DNA of 64,000 bases from DATKOF01 sp035524795 (GCA_035524795.1 DATKOF010000001.1:11703-75702), one strand, 5' to 3'. Shown: positions 41,622-51,045, counted from the first letter of the stretch. Notes: generated from the letters alone by a model not told the origin. A program made the numbers and translations.

Positions 41622-43043
41622 ATGAAGCGCTTACTCGGTTTTGTCTTGTTGTTCGGTGTACTGAATCTGCTGGGTCCGCTGTTGGCATATGCCGATAATC
41701 CGCCTGCGCCGGCCACACCTGCCGCCGCCCCGGCCGGTTATCTTGCAGCTCCCGATTGGCTGAATTCCGGCAACAATGCCTGGCAATTGGCCGCCGCCAC
41801 CTTCGTCGGACTGCAAAGCGTGCCCGGGCTGATGCTTCTCTACGCCGGGATAGTCAAACGCAAGTGGGCGATCAACAGCGCCTTCATGGCAATGTACGCG
41901 TTTGCCTCCGTGCTGATCGTATGGGTGCTGTGGGCTTACAACATGGGATTCGGCCCGCAGTGGTACCCGTTCATCGGCCATCCCGGACTGGCAACGTCGG
42001 CCGGATTTGAAATCGGACAGGCAACCGTCCCGGCAGCAGCCAGCGGCATGCCGGCAATGACCTTCCCGATGGCGACACTGGTCTTCTTCCAGTTCGTGTT
42101 CGCCGCCATTACGGTGATCATTCTGGGCGGATCGCTGATCGGGCGCATGAATTTCAAGGCGTGGGTCATCTTCGTTCCGGTGTGGATGACGTTGATCTAT
42201 ACGGTCGGCGCCTTCAGCCTGTGGGGAGGCGGCTGGCTGGCTGCGATGGGGGCAGCGGACTTTTCGGGCGGCTACGTGATTCACCTTGCCGCCGGCGTTT
42301 CGGGTTTCGTGGCCGCCGCCGTGATCGGTCCACGGCTGCAGAGCGATCGCGACCACTTCCCTCCCAATAATCTGCTGATCGCGATAGCCGGCGCAGGCAT
42401 CTTATGGCTCGGCTGGGACGGTTTCAACGGCGGCGACCCCTATTTCGCGAACGCGGACGCGGGAGGTGCGGTACTCAACACCAATATCACCACCGCGACC
42501 GCGCTGCTGACCTGGATCGTCATGGATACCATGTGCTACGGCAAACCGTCGATCGTCGGCGCGATCAACGGCATGATCGCCGGACTGGTGGCGATCACCC
42601 CGGCGGCAGGTTATGTCAACGGAATGGGCGCTCTCATCATCGGCGTCTCCGCCGGCATCATTCCGTGGCTTGCGATGAACAAAATGCAAAAAACCAAACT
42701 TTTCCAGAAAGTGGACGACACGTTGAGCGTGTTATCCACGCACGGCGTAGCAGGTCTCCTCGGCGGCCTGCTGACCGGGGTGCTGGCCGATCCCAATATG
42801 CTGGTTTATATCGGCACGGGGGCCAATGCTCCCGGCGTCAACATCACGGGCTGGTATTATGGAAATTTCAAGCAGTTCATACTGCAGGGCGAGGCCGCTC
42901 TCTTCATCATCGTCCTGAATGCGATCGGCACCTTTGTCATCCTCAAGATCATCTCCATCTTTGTTCCGTTGCGGATGGACGCCGCCACTCTGGAAGCCGG
43001 CGACACCGCGGTACACGGCGAAGAGGCTTACTCGCCTAACTGA
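41622..43043 (+). CDS. amtB: Ammonium transporter
   Basis: A 473-residue Amt/Rh channel with a signal peptide (residues 1-24, ending LAYAD) and 11 transmembrane helices. Pore residues are conserved: Asp in AADFSGG, the first His in GGYVIHLAAG and the second His in LSTHGVAGLLGG. It takes up ammonium across the inner membrane and is normally gated by the PII protein GlnK, which is absent from this locus. A Pro/Ala-rich linker follows the signal peptide. A terminator ends the unit. Confidence 0.96.
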   Translation: MKRLLGFVLLFGVLNLLGPLLAYADNPPAPATPAAAPAGYLAAPDWLNSGNNAWQLAAATFVGLQSVPGLMLLYAGIVKRKWAINSAFMAMYAFASVLIVWVLWAYNMGFGPQWYPFIGHPGLATSAGFEIGQATVPAAASGMPAMTFPMATLVFFQFVFAAITVIILGGSLIGRMNFKAWVIFVPVWMTLIYTVGAFSLWGGGWLAAMGAADFSGGYVIHLAAGVSGFVAAAVIGPRLQSDRDHFPPNNLLIAIAGAGILWLGWDGFNGGDPYFANADAGGAVLNTNITTATALLTWIVMDTMCYGKPSIVGAINGMIAGLVAITPAAGYVNGMGALIIGVSAGIIPWLAMNKMQKTKLFQKVDDTLSVLSTHGVAGLLGGLLTGVLADPNMLVYIGTGANAPGVNITGWYYGNFKQFILQGEAALFIIVLNAIGTFVILKIISIFVPLRMDAATLEAGDTAVHGEEAYSPN

Positions 43044-43065
43044 GATTCTGAAGGCCGACTGCAGG

Positions 43066-43096
43066 CCCCGGCTCGATTTTGGGCCGGGGCTTTTTC
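43066..43096 (+). terminator. Rho-independent terminator after amtB
   Basis: An 8-base GC stem (GCCCCGGC / GCCGGGGC) with a 10-base loop and a TTTTT tail lies 22 bases after the amtB stop. Confidence 0.88.
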
Positions 43097-43202
43097 ATTG
43101 CGGAAAATGGATGGCGTCATTCACGCCCGATATCATCGGGGTGACTATCGGCGGAATCCAGCTTACCGTAATGGCCGCGCCACCGCCACAGAACTCCGGC
43201 CC

Positions 43203-43532
43203 ATGAAGAACATCGCAAAAAACGCCCTGCTGATCGCGCTTGCGGCCGGTGGGGCCATGTTATCGGGATATTCGAGCAAGGCTGATGCTTCGCCGCAAAT
43301 TCTCCGCTGCACCAACACAACAAGCGGGGTCTCGTGGGACGTGAAAATAGACTATCAGAACGGCACCGTGGACGGATTCCCGGCCGTCATTGCCAACGAC
43401 AACATCAAATGGAATGACAATCTGCGCGGAGGGCATTATCAGCTTGATCGGGCTTCCGGAAACATGACGGTCATTTTCGCTTCGAGTACCGGCGGTTTCA
43501 TGCTGAACCATAAATGCCGTTTCATGCAGTGA
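43203..43532 (+). CDS. Small secreted hypothetical protein
   Basis: A 109-residue protein of no recognised family. Residues 1-29 form a signal peptide (KNIAKNALLIALAAGGAML, then a SKADASP cleavage region). The mature 80 residues are beta-rich and contain two cysteines (LRCTNTTSG and HKCRFMQ), likely disulfide-bonded in the periplasm. ATG at 43203 is chosen because the frame upstream has no signal-like features. It stands alone after the amtB terminator. Confidence 0.7.
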   Translation: MKNIAKNALLIALAAGGAMLSGYSSKADASPQILRCTNTTSGVSWDVKIDYQNGTVDGFPAVIANDNIKWNDNLRGGHYQLDRASGNMTVIFASSTGGFMLNHKCRFMQ

Positions 43533-43593
43533 GGCCCGGCCGGGCAAGAAAAATAATGGCGCGATCACATCCCGGCTTTATCTCCCGGTCTTG

Positions 43594-44136
43594 TCAGACC
43601 GCAAACTCGAATTGCTCATTCCTGTCGTAAAATAATTTGCATCCTTCCACTCTCGCCGCGGAATTCAGGCGGTGTTCCTGCCGTTTGCCCGGTTCAACCA
43701 GATGCATCACCTCTACGCCACGCGCCACTGCGCTGTCCGCAATCAGATAACGATGGCACTGCCACGGCAACCGTTCGGCGCACATGATCGCAATGCGCTC
43801 GCCTGAAGCAAGCGCGAGAAGGCGGTCGAGCGCCTGCTGGAATTCCGCAGTCAGCATGTGATCGGCGTAGGCACGGAAGTTCGCATTGCGCAGCGCGGTG
43901 TGAGGCGAATCGTTGCGAGGCTTGCGCCGGCCGCCGAGCGCCCTGCCTTCCCATTGATAGCGGATGCCCGTTTCGGCCAGCAATCGCTCGAGCGCTGCGC
44001 GCGCGAACTGCGGATGGCGGCGCGACGCCGGATAGGCGCGCACGTCAGCCAGGCACTGGATGCCGGCTTGCTGCAGCAACTGGAGCAATTCCGTGCTTGT
44101 GCGGTTGCCGTGGCCGACGCTGAAAAGAACGGTCAT
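43594..44136 (-). CDS. DUF488 family protein
   Basis: A 180-residue protein. The opening FSVGHGNRTSTELLQLLQQA and LADVRAYPASRRHPQFA, then RYQWEGRALGGRRKP and IAIMCAERLPWQCHRYLIA, are the DUF488 signature, including the conserved Cys-x10-CHR region. The family is thought to be enzymatic, but no activity is established. It is convergent with the secreted protein gene and divergent from the downstream PLDc_N gene. Confidence 0.93.
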   Translation of the reverse strand: MTVLFSVGHGNRTSTELLQLLQQAGIQCLADVRAYPASRRHPQFARAALERLLAETGIRYQWEGRALGGRRKPRNDSPHTALRNANFRAYADHMLTAEFQQALDRLLALASGERIAIMCAERLPWQCHRYLIADSAVARGVEVMHLVEPGKRQEHRLNSAARVEGCKLFYDRNEQFEFAV

Positions 44137-44243
44137 CGGGCATTCTGTTCCGCCACAATCACGTTGCCAAGCGCCCCCGAAAGCCGCGACAATTGCGGAA
44201 AGGCCGGCGGTTACCGGCTGTCAATCCCGACAGGAGAACGCGC

Positions 44244-44432
44244 ATGATCGGCGGATATAGCGGCATCATCGGCCTGCTGGTGCTGGTCGCAGACGTGTGG
44301 GCGATCGTCAGCATCGGACAGAGCGGGACCACGACCGAAACCAAGGTGCTGTGGATCGTGCTGGTGCTGATCCTGCCGGTGTTCGGGTTCCTGATCTGGC
44401 TGCTGGCCGGGCCGCGCGCCGGGCGCGCCTGA
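44244..44432 (+). CDS. PLDc_N domain small membrane protein
   Basis: A 62-residue protein with two transmembrane helices (SGIIGLLVLVADVWAIVSI and VLWIVLVLILPVFGFLIWLL). The family (phospholipase D-nuclease N-terminal) occurs both as a stand-alone peptide and as the membrane anchor of cardiolipin synthases. CAGGAG lies 7 bases before the ATG. The lipoprotein cytochrome gene starts 26 bases later on the same strand, so they may share a transcript. Confidence 0.85.
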   Translation: MIGGYSGIIGLLVLVADVWAIVSIGQSGTTTETKVLWIVLVLILPVFGFLIWLLAGPRAGRA

Positions 44433-44458
44433 CCGTCACTTTTCCAATGGAGGCACTG

Positions 44459-45106
44459 ATGAAAAATCTCATCGCATGCACGATGCTGGCCCTGCTGCTC
44501 GCCGGCTGCAACGAAAAACCGGCTCCGACCCAGACGCCGACCCCGCAGACCTCGTCCGCCGAGCAGGCAATGCAGGCCTCGAAGCAAGAAGCAACGGCGG
44601 CCGTCGAGAGCGCGAAGCAGGCCGCTTCCAGCGCGGCAGCAGCCACCAAGGACGTCGCCACCGCGGCGGCCACCGCGACCGAAAATGCGGCTAGACAGGC
44701 GACCGACAAACTGACGGCGGAGAGCCAGGAAACCGCCGGCAAAGCGACGGAAGCCGCGAAAGAGGCCGCGCATCAGGCCGCCACTGCGACCGAGGGCGCG
44801 GCGAAACAGGTTGCCGCTGCCACCGCGCCTCCGACCGCGATTCCGGACTGGGTCGTGATGCCGAAGTACGATTGCCGCGCGTGTCACGCGCTGGATCACA
44901 AACTGGTCGGCCCGGCGTGGAAGGATGTCGCGGAAAGGTATAAGGGCGATGCGACCGCGGAAGCGAAACTGATGGACAAGGTCAAGAAAGGCGGCCGGGG
45001 CAACTGGATCCAGCAGACCGGCGGCGTCTCGATGCCGCCGCACCCGAACCTGAGCGACGACGACCTCAGGAAGGTCGTGGACTTCATACTGTCGCTGGCG
45101 AAATAG
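44459..45106 (+). CDS. Lipoprotein c-type cytochrome with long Ala-rich helical linker
   Basis: A 215-residue protein. The lipobox LLLAGC ends at Cys17. Residues 30-125 are an Ala/Lys/Glu/Thr-rich amphipathic helix of repeated AAxxAxxA pattern. Residues 130-215 form a small cytochrome c with haem motif Cys139-Arg-Ala-Cys142-His143 and axial Met192 in GVSMPPHP, as in cytochrome c551/c552. The anchor and linker would hold the haem domain away from the membrane for electron delivery. GGAGG is 5 bases before the ATG. Confidence 0.85.
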   Translation: MKNLIACTMLALLLAGCNEKPAPTQTPTPQTSSAEQAMQASKQEATAAVESAKQAASSAAAATKDVATAAATATENAARQATDKLTAESQETAGKATEAAKEAAHQAATATEGAAKQVAAATAPPTAIPDWVVMPKYDCRACHALDHKLVGPAWKDVAERYKGDATAEAKLMDKVKKGGRGNWIQQTGGVSMPPHPNLSDDDLRKVVDFILSLAK

Positions 45107-45115
45107 CCGCGGCCG

Positions 45116-45838
45116 CTACGCTTCGACGCCGACCGCGTCGCCGATCAGCAGTTCGAAGCGCCGGGCGGCATTGGTCTGGTTCGCCGCGATCTCGGCCAGA
45201 CCAATGCTGTTTTCATACCAGAACGCCGCGCCCTCCTCGACCGCCGAAAATACGCGCGCGTGATCGAAGCGGTGGCCGCCGACGACAAGGCGCGCGCCGG
45301 CGGCCACGCCACGCAGGCCGGTCATCGCGTTGCCGTAATGATCGATGTAGATGATCTCGGCGAGGTCGCCGCCGCCGAACCGCACTGCGAGTTCGCGCGC
45401 GGTGCCGAGCATGTCCGTTTGCCCCCGCGCAATCATCGCCGCCACCGGCGCAAACAGATCGCGGCCGTGAAAGGACGCGGAAAGGAACGCCGGTCGCCAT
45501 GTGATCGGGAACGCTGCGACTTCCCGCGCGCGCGCGGCGACTACCGACAGCAGGCCGTTGTCCGGCCCGACGTACCAGCGCCGGTCGGCGCGCACCGCGA
45601 TCGGTTCGCGTCCGCCGCCGACGCCGGGATCGACGACGGCATAGATCACGCTGTCCTCGGGCGTGCGCGCGGCAAGCGCGGCGAGCAGGTGCGCGCCGGC
45701 CCTGATGTCGAACGCCGGCGCATCGTGCAGCAGATCGATTACGGCCGCCTCCGGCGCGTGGGCCAGCACCGCGGTCCTGACCTGGCCGACGTATAAATCC
45801 GAACTGCCGAAATCTGTAAACAGGAATATGGGCATCAT
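45116..45838 (-). CDS. SAM hydroxide adenosyltransferase family protein (DUF62)
   Basis: A protein of about 240 residues. Motifs: FLFTDFGSSDLYVGQVR (start of the fold), VVDPGVGGGREPIAV, YVGPDNGLLSVV, then SFHGRDLFAPVAAMIA and YIDHYGNAMTGLRG. These mark the SAM-dependent chlorinase/fluorinase superfamily. Most members use hydroxide and hydrolyse S-adenosylmethionine to adenosine and methionine. Two adjacent ATGs (45838 and 45835) are possible, as is a GTG at 45853. Confidence 0.9.
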   Translation of the reverse strand: MMPIFLFTDFGSSDLYVGQVRTAVLAHAPEAAVIDLLHDAPAFDIRAGAHLLAALAARTPEDSVIYAVVDPGVGGGREPIAVRADRRWYVGPDNGLLSVVAARAREVAAFPITWRPAFLSASFHGRDLFAPVAAMIARGQTDMLGTARELAVRFGGGDLAEIIYIDHYGNAMTGLRGVAAGARLVVGGHRFDHARVFSAVEEGAAFWYENSIGLAEIAANQTNAARRFELLIGDAVGVEA

Positions 45839-45891
45839 ATCCGGAAGCGCCACCGCAATACGCCTCGAAACGGCGCATTGCGGCGGAGACT

Positions 45892-45914
45892 AACCCGTCC
45901 GGAACGGACGGGTT
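45892..45914. other. Perfect 10-base hairpin between M15 peptidase and SAM-hydrolase genes
   Basis: AACCCGTCCG and CGGACGGGTT with a 3-base loop. No T-tract follows on the transcribed strand, so it may be a processing or rho-dependent signal and not an intrinsic terminator. Confidence 0.4.
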
Positions 45915-45954
45915 GTGCCGTGGGTAAACGGGAAAATGTTCACCGTCAGATGCG

Positions 45955-46659
45955 TCAGGCTAAATCGTGCAGCACAGGAAATTGCGGCGCGTCCACGTTG
46001 GCCACGTAGCGACGGTGGATGTCGCCGAGCCGGTCGAGCACGACCTCCTTGCCGAGCATGCCGCTGGCGCGCACCGCGTCTGCGACGACGTCCGGCGTCA
46101 GCAGCTCGAGCGCGACGGTGGACACCGGCGCGTAACTGAGATGCCACGGCTCGGGATGCACGCCGCCGCGGTCGGTGTGGTACGGCCGGAAAAATCCGAA
46201 GCGCGCCATGTTCGAATCGAGCCAGCGGTGCAGCGCGTGAAACACGCCGCCCGGCGCGGCTTCCTCCGGCACCATCCGCAACCGGTAGCCCTCCGGCAGC
46301 GCCGCCAGATCGATGACGTCGATCTCGCTGCCCCAGTGATGGCGGCTGGCGCCCGGCACCGCGCTCCAGCTCATGATCGCGTTCACCAGTTCGTCTTCGC
46401 CGAGAGCGGCGTGGTCGCGCACGTTGCCGTCCGCGTCGTAGAGCGGATATTCGCCGCGGAACTTGCGGTCCCAGATCCTCTGCTGGCCGGCGAGATCGCG
46501 GAACGCGCTGACGATCCCGATATCGATGCCGTCGAGCATCGCATGGCTTTTCATCGCCAGCAATGGTTCGATGGCGTCGCGGTGCAGCGCCGCGGCCAGA
46601 TCGCGGCGGACCACGACATGAGTGTCGGCGCGGCCGGTCAGTTCAAGCGCGTTGAGCAT
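45955..46659 (-). CDS. M15 family D-alanyl-D-alanine carboxypeptidase-like protein
   Basis: A 234-residue VanY-like metallopeptidase. Zinc residues are in PGASRHHWGSEIDVID (His and Asp) and HPEPWHLSYAP (His). IVSAFRDLAGQQRIWDRKF is the conserved substrate-binding region. There is no signal peptide, so it may act in the cytoplasm on recycled peptides or depend on another export route. It is followed by the SAM-hydrolase gene and preceded by mgtA on the same strand. Confidence 0.88.
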   Translation of the reverse strand: MLNALELTGRADTHVVVRRDLAAALHRDAIEPLLAMKSHAMLDGIDIGIVSAFRDLAGQQRIWDRKFRGEYPLYDADGNVRDHAALGEDELVNAIMSWSAVPGASRHHWGSEIDVIDLAALPEGYRLRMVPEEAAPGGVFHALHRWLDSNMARFGFFRPYHTDRGGVHPEPWHLSYAPVSTVALELLTPDVVADAVRASGMLGKEVVLDRLGDIHRRYVANVDAPQFPVLHDLA

Positions 46660-46702
46660 GGCGGGATTCTAAACCGGGCGCCGGCGCCGGCCAAGACAGC
46701 CG

Positions 46703-49465
46703 TCACTGCCAGCCGTAGCGGCGGCTGTAGAAATTCTTCATCAACTGCGTCAGGCACATATAGCCGAGCAGAATTGCGGCCAGAAACCAGAAATAGGCGG
46801 TCGGCAGCGGCTGCGTCCTGAAGTAGGCGGCCAGCGGCCCCATCGGAATGAAGATGCCGACCGCCATGATCGACAGCGTCGTCGCCGTCAGCAGCATGGC
46901 GGCACGGCTTTGCAGAAATGGAATTTTGCGCGTACGCAGCATGTGCACGATCAGCGTCTGCGTCAGCAGCCCTTCGACGAACCATCCCGACTGAAACAGC
47001 GTCTGCTGATCCGGTGAGTTGGCCTTGAAAACGAACCACATCAGGCAATAGGTCACGATGTCGAATATCGAGCTGACCGGCCCGAAAAATATCATGAAAC
47101 GCCCGATGTCGTCGGGATTCCAGCGCTGCGGCGACTGCGTCAGATCGCGGTCCACATTGTCGAACGGTATCGCGACCTGCGAGATGTCATAGAGCAGATT
47201 CTGCACCAGCAGCTGCAGCGGCAGCATCGGCAGGAACGGCAGGAACGCGCTTGCAACCAGCACTGAAAATACGTTGCCGAAATTCGAGCTTGCCGTCATC
47301 TTGATGTACTTGAGCATGTTGGCGAAGGTGCGGCGCCCCTCGACCACACCCTCTTCGAGAACCATCAGGCTCTTTTCGAGCAGAATGATGTCGGCCGCTT
47401 CCTTCGCGATGTCGACCGCCGAATCGACTGAAATGCCGATGTCGGCCGCGCGCAGCGCCGATGCGTCGTTGATGCCGTCGCCCATGAAGCCGACGACGTG
47501 GCCGTTGCCGCGCAGCATGCGCACGATGCGCTCCTTGTGCAGCGGCGACAGCTTGGCGAACGCATGATCGCGCTCGACCGCCACGGCAAGCTCGGCATCG
47601 GTCATCGCCTCGACCTGCTCTCCCAGCAGCACATCTCCGATGTCCAGTCCGACCTCGCGGCAGATTTTGCGTGTGACCAGGTCGTTGTCGCCGGTCAGCA
47701 CCTTGACCGTGATGCCGTGAGCGAGCAGCGCTTCCAGCGCGGGCGCCGCGCTCTCCTTCGGCGGATCGAGAAACGCGATATAGCCGATCAGCGTCAGATC
47801 GCACTCGTCGGCGAGGCCGTAGGTCTCTTTCGCCGGCGGCACTTCCTTGACCGCGACTGCAACCACGCGCATGCCCTCCTCGTTGAGCGCGGTCGTCACT
47901 TCGCGGATGCGCTCGAGCAGTTCGGGCGTCAGCGGCTCGATCGCGTCTCCGTGCTGGACCCGTGTGCAGGCCGCCAGTATCTCCTCGAGCGCGCCCTTGC
48001 AGATCAGCTCGTGATGGTCCTCGCGCTCGGCGACCACCACCGACATGCGGCGGCGCTGGAAATCGAACGGGATTTCGTCGACCTTCCGGTAGTTGGCCGC
48101 CGGGTTGAGTTCGCGCTGCACCTCCGCACGTTCGAGCACCGCGACATCGAGCAGGTTTTTGAGGCCGGTCTGGTAATAACTGTTCAGGTATGCATATTCG
48201 AGGACGAAATCCGATTCCTCTCCGAACACGTCGGTGTGGCGCTCCAGGAAAATCCGGTCCTGCGTCAGCGTGCCGGTCTTGTCGGTGCACAGCACGCTCA
48301 TTGCGCCGAAGTTCTGGATCGCGTCGAGCCGCTTGACGATGACCTTCTTGCGCGACATGAACACCGCCCCCTTGGCAAGCGTCGCAGTCACGATCATCGG
48401 CAGCATTTCCGGCGTCAGACCGATCGCAATCGAGATCGAGAACAGAAAGGCTTCGAGCCAGTCATGCTTGGTGAAGCCGTTGAGCAGGAATACGATCGGC
48501 GTCATCACCATCATGAAGCGCACCAGCAGCCAGCTCACCTTGTTGATGCCGGCCTGGAACGCGGTCGGTGTGCGGTCGCTCGCCGTGACCCGCTCGGCGA
48601 TCGCACCGAAATATGTCTTGTCTCCAGTGGCAACCACGATGGCGATCGCCGATCCGCTGACGACGTTGGTGCCCATGAACAGCATGTTCTCGAATTCGAA
48701 CGGGTTGGCCCGATCGCCGCCGCGCAGCTGCGGAAATTTTTCGACCGGCAGCGACTCCCCGGTCATCGCCGCCTGGCTGACGAACAGATCTTTTGCCGAC
48801 AGCACGCGCGCGTCGGCCGGAATCATGTCGCCGGCCGCCAGCACGAAGACGTCTCCGGGAACGATGTCCCGGATCGGCACCTCCATTTTGCGCGGTCCCT
48901 TCGGATGCAGGTGCACCTCGAAATACTTGCGCGCCTCCTCGGCGGCTTCTTCCGCCAGGTCGCAGCGCAGCACGGTGGCGCGGTTGCTGACCATCTCCTT
49001 CAGCTTGTCGGCCGCCCGGTTGGAACGCATCTCCTGCACGAAGCGCATGAACGTCGACAGCACCACCATCGAACCGATGACGATGGTCGCCCGCATATCC
49101 TCGGTCAGATAGGACACCACCGCCAGTGCGGTCAACAACAGGTTGAACGGGTTTTCGTAGCAGTACCAGAGATGGGTCCACCAGCGGATCTTCTTGTCTT
49201 TGTCGATGCTGTTGTGGCCGAACTTGACGAGCCGCTCCTCGACCTGGGAAGGGGTCAGCCCGTTGGGGGCGGAATCCAGCGTCTTCAGCAGCTGCTCGGC
49301 GTCCATCTGCGCCGCCTCGTGCAGCTGGCGGGTGAGAGCCGCCGGCATCGTCCTGTCGACCGGACTTCCGGTGAGAACCTCCAGGATCGCCAGCCGCCCG
49401 AAATGACGCCGCAGTCCGCGGGCGCGCACGAGGCCGGCAAAAAATTCTCTGAGTACGTTGATCAC
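46703..49465 (-). CDS. mgtA: Magnesium-translocating P-type ATPase (P3B)
   Basis: A 920-residue P-type ATPase. The phosphorylation motif is VLCTDKTGTLTQD, the actuator motif AAMTGESLPVEKF, the hinge LTGDNDLVTRKICREVG, and MGDGINDASALRAADIGISV is the C-terminal P-domain motif. IGLTPEMLPMIVTATLAKGA is the TM4 signature of MgtA/MgtB. It imports Mg2+ down its gradient. Only about 70 bases lie between its start and the upstream terminator, so a long Salmonella-type mgtL leader is not possible. MgtA and MgtB cannot be told apart. Confidence 0.95.
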   Translation of the reverse strand: MINVLREFFAGLVRARGLRRHFGRLAILEVLTGSPVDRTMPAALTRQLHEAAQMDAEQLLKTLDSAPNGLTPSQVEERLVKFGHNSIDKDKKIRWWTHLWYCYENPFNLLLTALAVVSYLTEDMRATIVIGSMVVLSTFMRFVQEMRSNRAADKLKEMVSNRATVLRCDLAEEAAEEARKYFEVHLHPKGPRKMEVPIRDIVPGDVFVLAAGDMIPADARVLSAKDLFVSQAAMTGESLPVEKFPQLRGGDRANPFEFENMLFMGTNVVSGSAIAIVVATGDKTYFGAIAERVTASDRTPTAFQAGINKVSWLLVRFMMVMTPIVFLLNGFTKHDWLEAFLFSISIAIGLTPEMLPMIVTATLAKGAVFMSRKKVIVKRLDAIQNFGAMSVLCTDKTGTLTQDRIFLERHTDVFGEESDFVLEYAYLNSYYQTGLKNLLDVAVLERAEVQRELNPAANYRKVDEIPFDFQRRRMSVVVAEREDHHELICKGALEEILAACTRVQHGDAIEPLTPELLERIREVTTALNEEGMRVVAVAVKEVPPAKETYGLADECDLTLIGYIAFLDPPKESAAPALEALLAHGITVKVLTGDNDLVTRKICREVGLDIGDVLLGEQVEAMTDAELAVAVERDHAFAKLSPLHKERIVRMLRGNGHVVGFMGDGINDASALRAADIGISVDSAVDIAKEAADIILLEKSLMVLEEGVVEGRRTFANMLKYIKMTASSNFGNVFSVLVASAFLPFLPMLPLQLLVQNLLYDISQVAIPFDNVDRDLTQSPQRWNPDDIGRFMIFFGPVSSIFDIVTYCLMWFVFKANSPDQQTLFQSGWFVEGLLTQTLIVHMLRTRKIPFLQSRAAMLLTATTLSIMAVGIFIPMGPLAAYFRTQPLPTAYFWFLAAILLGYMCLTQLMKNFYSRRYGWQ

Positions 49466-49536
49466 TTTGCTTTCCCTTCACACCATTTTCCGAAATGTTC
49501 GATTCGATATAACAAGATGATATCTATTTGAGCAAC

Positions 49537-49565
49537 AAAAAAGCCGGCGCTCGGCCGGCTTTTTT
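49537..49565. terminator. Bidirectional terminator between rplQ and mgtA
   Basis: GCCGGC, a 5-base loop and GCCGGC, flanked by A6 and T6 tracts. It can stop the ribosomal operon reading toward lower coordinates and any opposing transcript. It lies 18 bases after the rplQ stop. Confidence 0.88.
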
Positions 49566-49583
49566 CGGGATGCTAGGGACGGA

Positions 49584-50012
49584 CTAGGCCGCCCGGGCTT
49601 CCTTGTTGGCGCCCTTCTTCCTGGCCGTCTTCTCTTCCGGCGCGGCGGCTACGTCGGGCCGGTCGAGCAGTTCGACCAGCGCCAGCGGCGCATTGTCGCC
49701 CTTGCGGAAGCCGGACTTCAGGATGCGCAGATAACCACCATTACGCCCGGCGTAACGCGGACCGAGCTCGCCGAACAGCTTGCCGACGATGTCGCGGTCG
49801 CGCAGCCGGTTGAACGCGAGGCGGCGGTTCGCGAGTGACGGCGTCTTGCCGAGCGTGATGATCGGCTCGGCGACGCGCCGCAGTTCCTTCGCCTTCGGCA
49901 GCGTGGTGCGTATGACTTCGTGCCGCAGCAGCGACACCGTCATGTTGCGCAGCATCGCGAGGCGATGGCTGCTGGTGCGGTTGAGCTTTCTGAGACCGTG
50001 GCGGTGGCGCAT
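49584..50012 (-). CDS. rplQ: 50S ribosomal protein L17
   Basis: A 142-residue protein at the end of the alpha operon. It opens MRHRHGLRKLNRTSSHRLAM, the L17 signature, and LGPRYAGRNGGYLRILKSGF follows. The E. coli protein has 127 residues; the extra 15 here are a Lys/Ala-rich tail (EEKTARKKGANKEARAA). L17 binds near the peptide exit tunnel. Confidence 0.97.
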   Translation of the reverse strand: MRHRHGLRKLNRTSSHRLAMLRNMTVSLLRHEVIRTTLPKAKELRRVAEPIITLGKTPSLANRRLAFNRLRDRDIVGKLFGELGPRYAGRNGGYLRILKSGFRKGDNAPLALVELLDRPDVAAAPEEKTARKKGANKEARAA

Positions 50013-50022
50013 GCTGTCCTCG

Positions 50023-51027
50023 TCACACTTTCTCGGCGAGGCCGACCGGCGGCCAGTTTTCGAGCCGCATGCCGAGCGTCAGTCCGCGCGACGCCAGCAC
50101 TTCCTTGATCTCGTTAAGCGACTTGCGGCCGAGGTTCGGCGTCTTCAGCAATTCGGTTTCGGTGCGCTGAATCAGGTCGCCGATGTAATAGATGTTTTCC
50201 GCCTTCAGGCAATTGGCCGAGCGCACCGTGAGTTCAAGATCGTCGACCGGCCGCAGCAGCAGCGGGTCGATCTGCTGGGGTTTGGGCTGTTCGGTGGTGA
50301 CCGGCGTGCCTTCCAGATCGGCGAACACTATCAGTTGATCGACCAGCACGCGCGCCGCATAGCGGATCGCTTCTTCCGGTTCAATCGCGCCGTTGGTTTC
50401 GATGTCGACGATCAGTTTATCGAGATCGGTGCGCTGTTCGACGCGCGCCGAATCCACCTGATAGCTGACGCGCTTGACCGGACTGAACGAGGCGTCGAGC
50501 ACGATGCCGCCGACCGTGCGCGCGCTGCCGACGTCGCCTTCGGCGCCCGGCGCGCGCGCGGTGCGCACCGTCGCCGGCACGTAACCGCGGCCATGCTCGA
50601 CCTTGATCTGCATGTCGAGCTTGCCGCCCGCCGCCAGATGCGCGATCACGTGTTCGGGATTGACGATCTCGACGTCGTGCTGCGGTTCGATGTCGCCGGC
50701 GGTCACCACGCCTTCGCCCTGCTTCTTCAGGGTCAGCGTCGCCTCTTCGCGGTTGTGCAGCTTGAGCACGATGCCTTTCAGGTTGAGCAGAATGTCGACG
50801 ACATCTTCCTGCACGCCGTCGAGCGCCGAATACTCGTGCAGCACGCCGTTGATCTTGACTTCGGTCGGCGCAAAGCCCGGCATCGACGACAGCAGCACGC
50901 GACGCAGCGCGTTGCCGAGCGTGTGGCCGTAGCCGCGCTCGAACGGTTCCATCGTGACTTTGGCGTGATACGGCCCGACCGGCTGCACGTTGATGATGCG
51001 AGGTTTAAGAAAGGTGCTGCTTGGCAT
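50023..51027 (-). CDS. rpoA: RNA polymerase alpha subunit
   Basis: A 334-residue subunit that starts core assembly and contacts UP elements and activators. The N-terminal domain has FERGYGHTLGNALRRVLLSS and PGFAPTEVKINGVLHEY. The C-terminal domain has LRPVDDLELTVRSANCLKAE and LLKTPNLGRKSLNEIKEVL. Length and domains are normal. Confidence 0.98.
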   Translation of the reverse strand: MPSSTFLKPRIINVQPVGPYHAKVTMEPFERGYGHTLGNALRRVLLSSMPGFAPTEVKINGVLHEYSALDGVQEDVVDILLNLKGIVLKLHNREEATLTLKKQGEGVVTAGDIEPQHDVEIVNPEHVIAHLAAGGKLDMQIKVEHGRGYVPATVRTARAPGAEGDVGSARTVGGIVLDASFSPVKRVSYQVDSARVEQRTDLDKLIVDIETNGAIEPEEAIRYAARVLVDQLIVFADLEGTPVTTEQPKPQQIDPLLLRPVDDLELTVRSANCLKAENIYYIGDLIQRTETELLKTPNLGRKSLNEIKEVLASRGLTLGMRLENWPPVGLAEKV

Positions 51028-51045
51028 GGCTTAACCCTCTGGTAA

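Noticed and set aside
47498..49531. 677-codon frame opposite mgtA
   Set aside because: Shadow of a conserved P-type ATPase; composition typical of antisense GC-rich frames.
49466..49536. mgtL-type Mg-sensing leader for mgtA
   Set aside because: Only about 70 bases are available before the rplQ terminator, too short for the known long leader.
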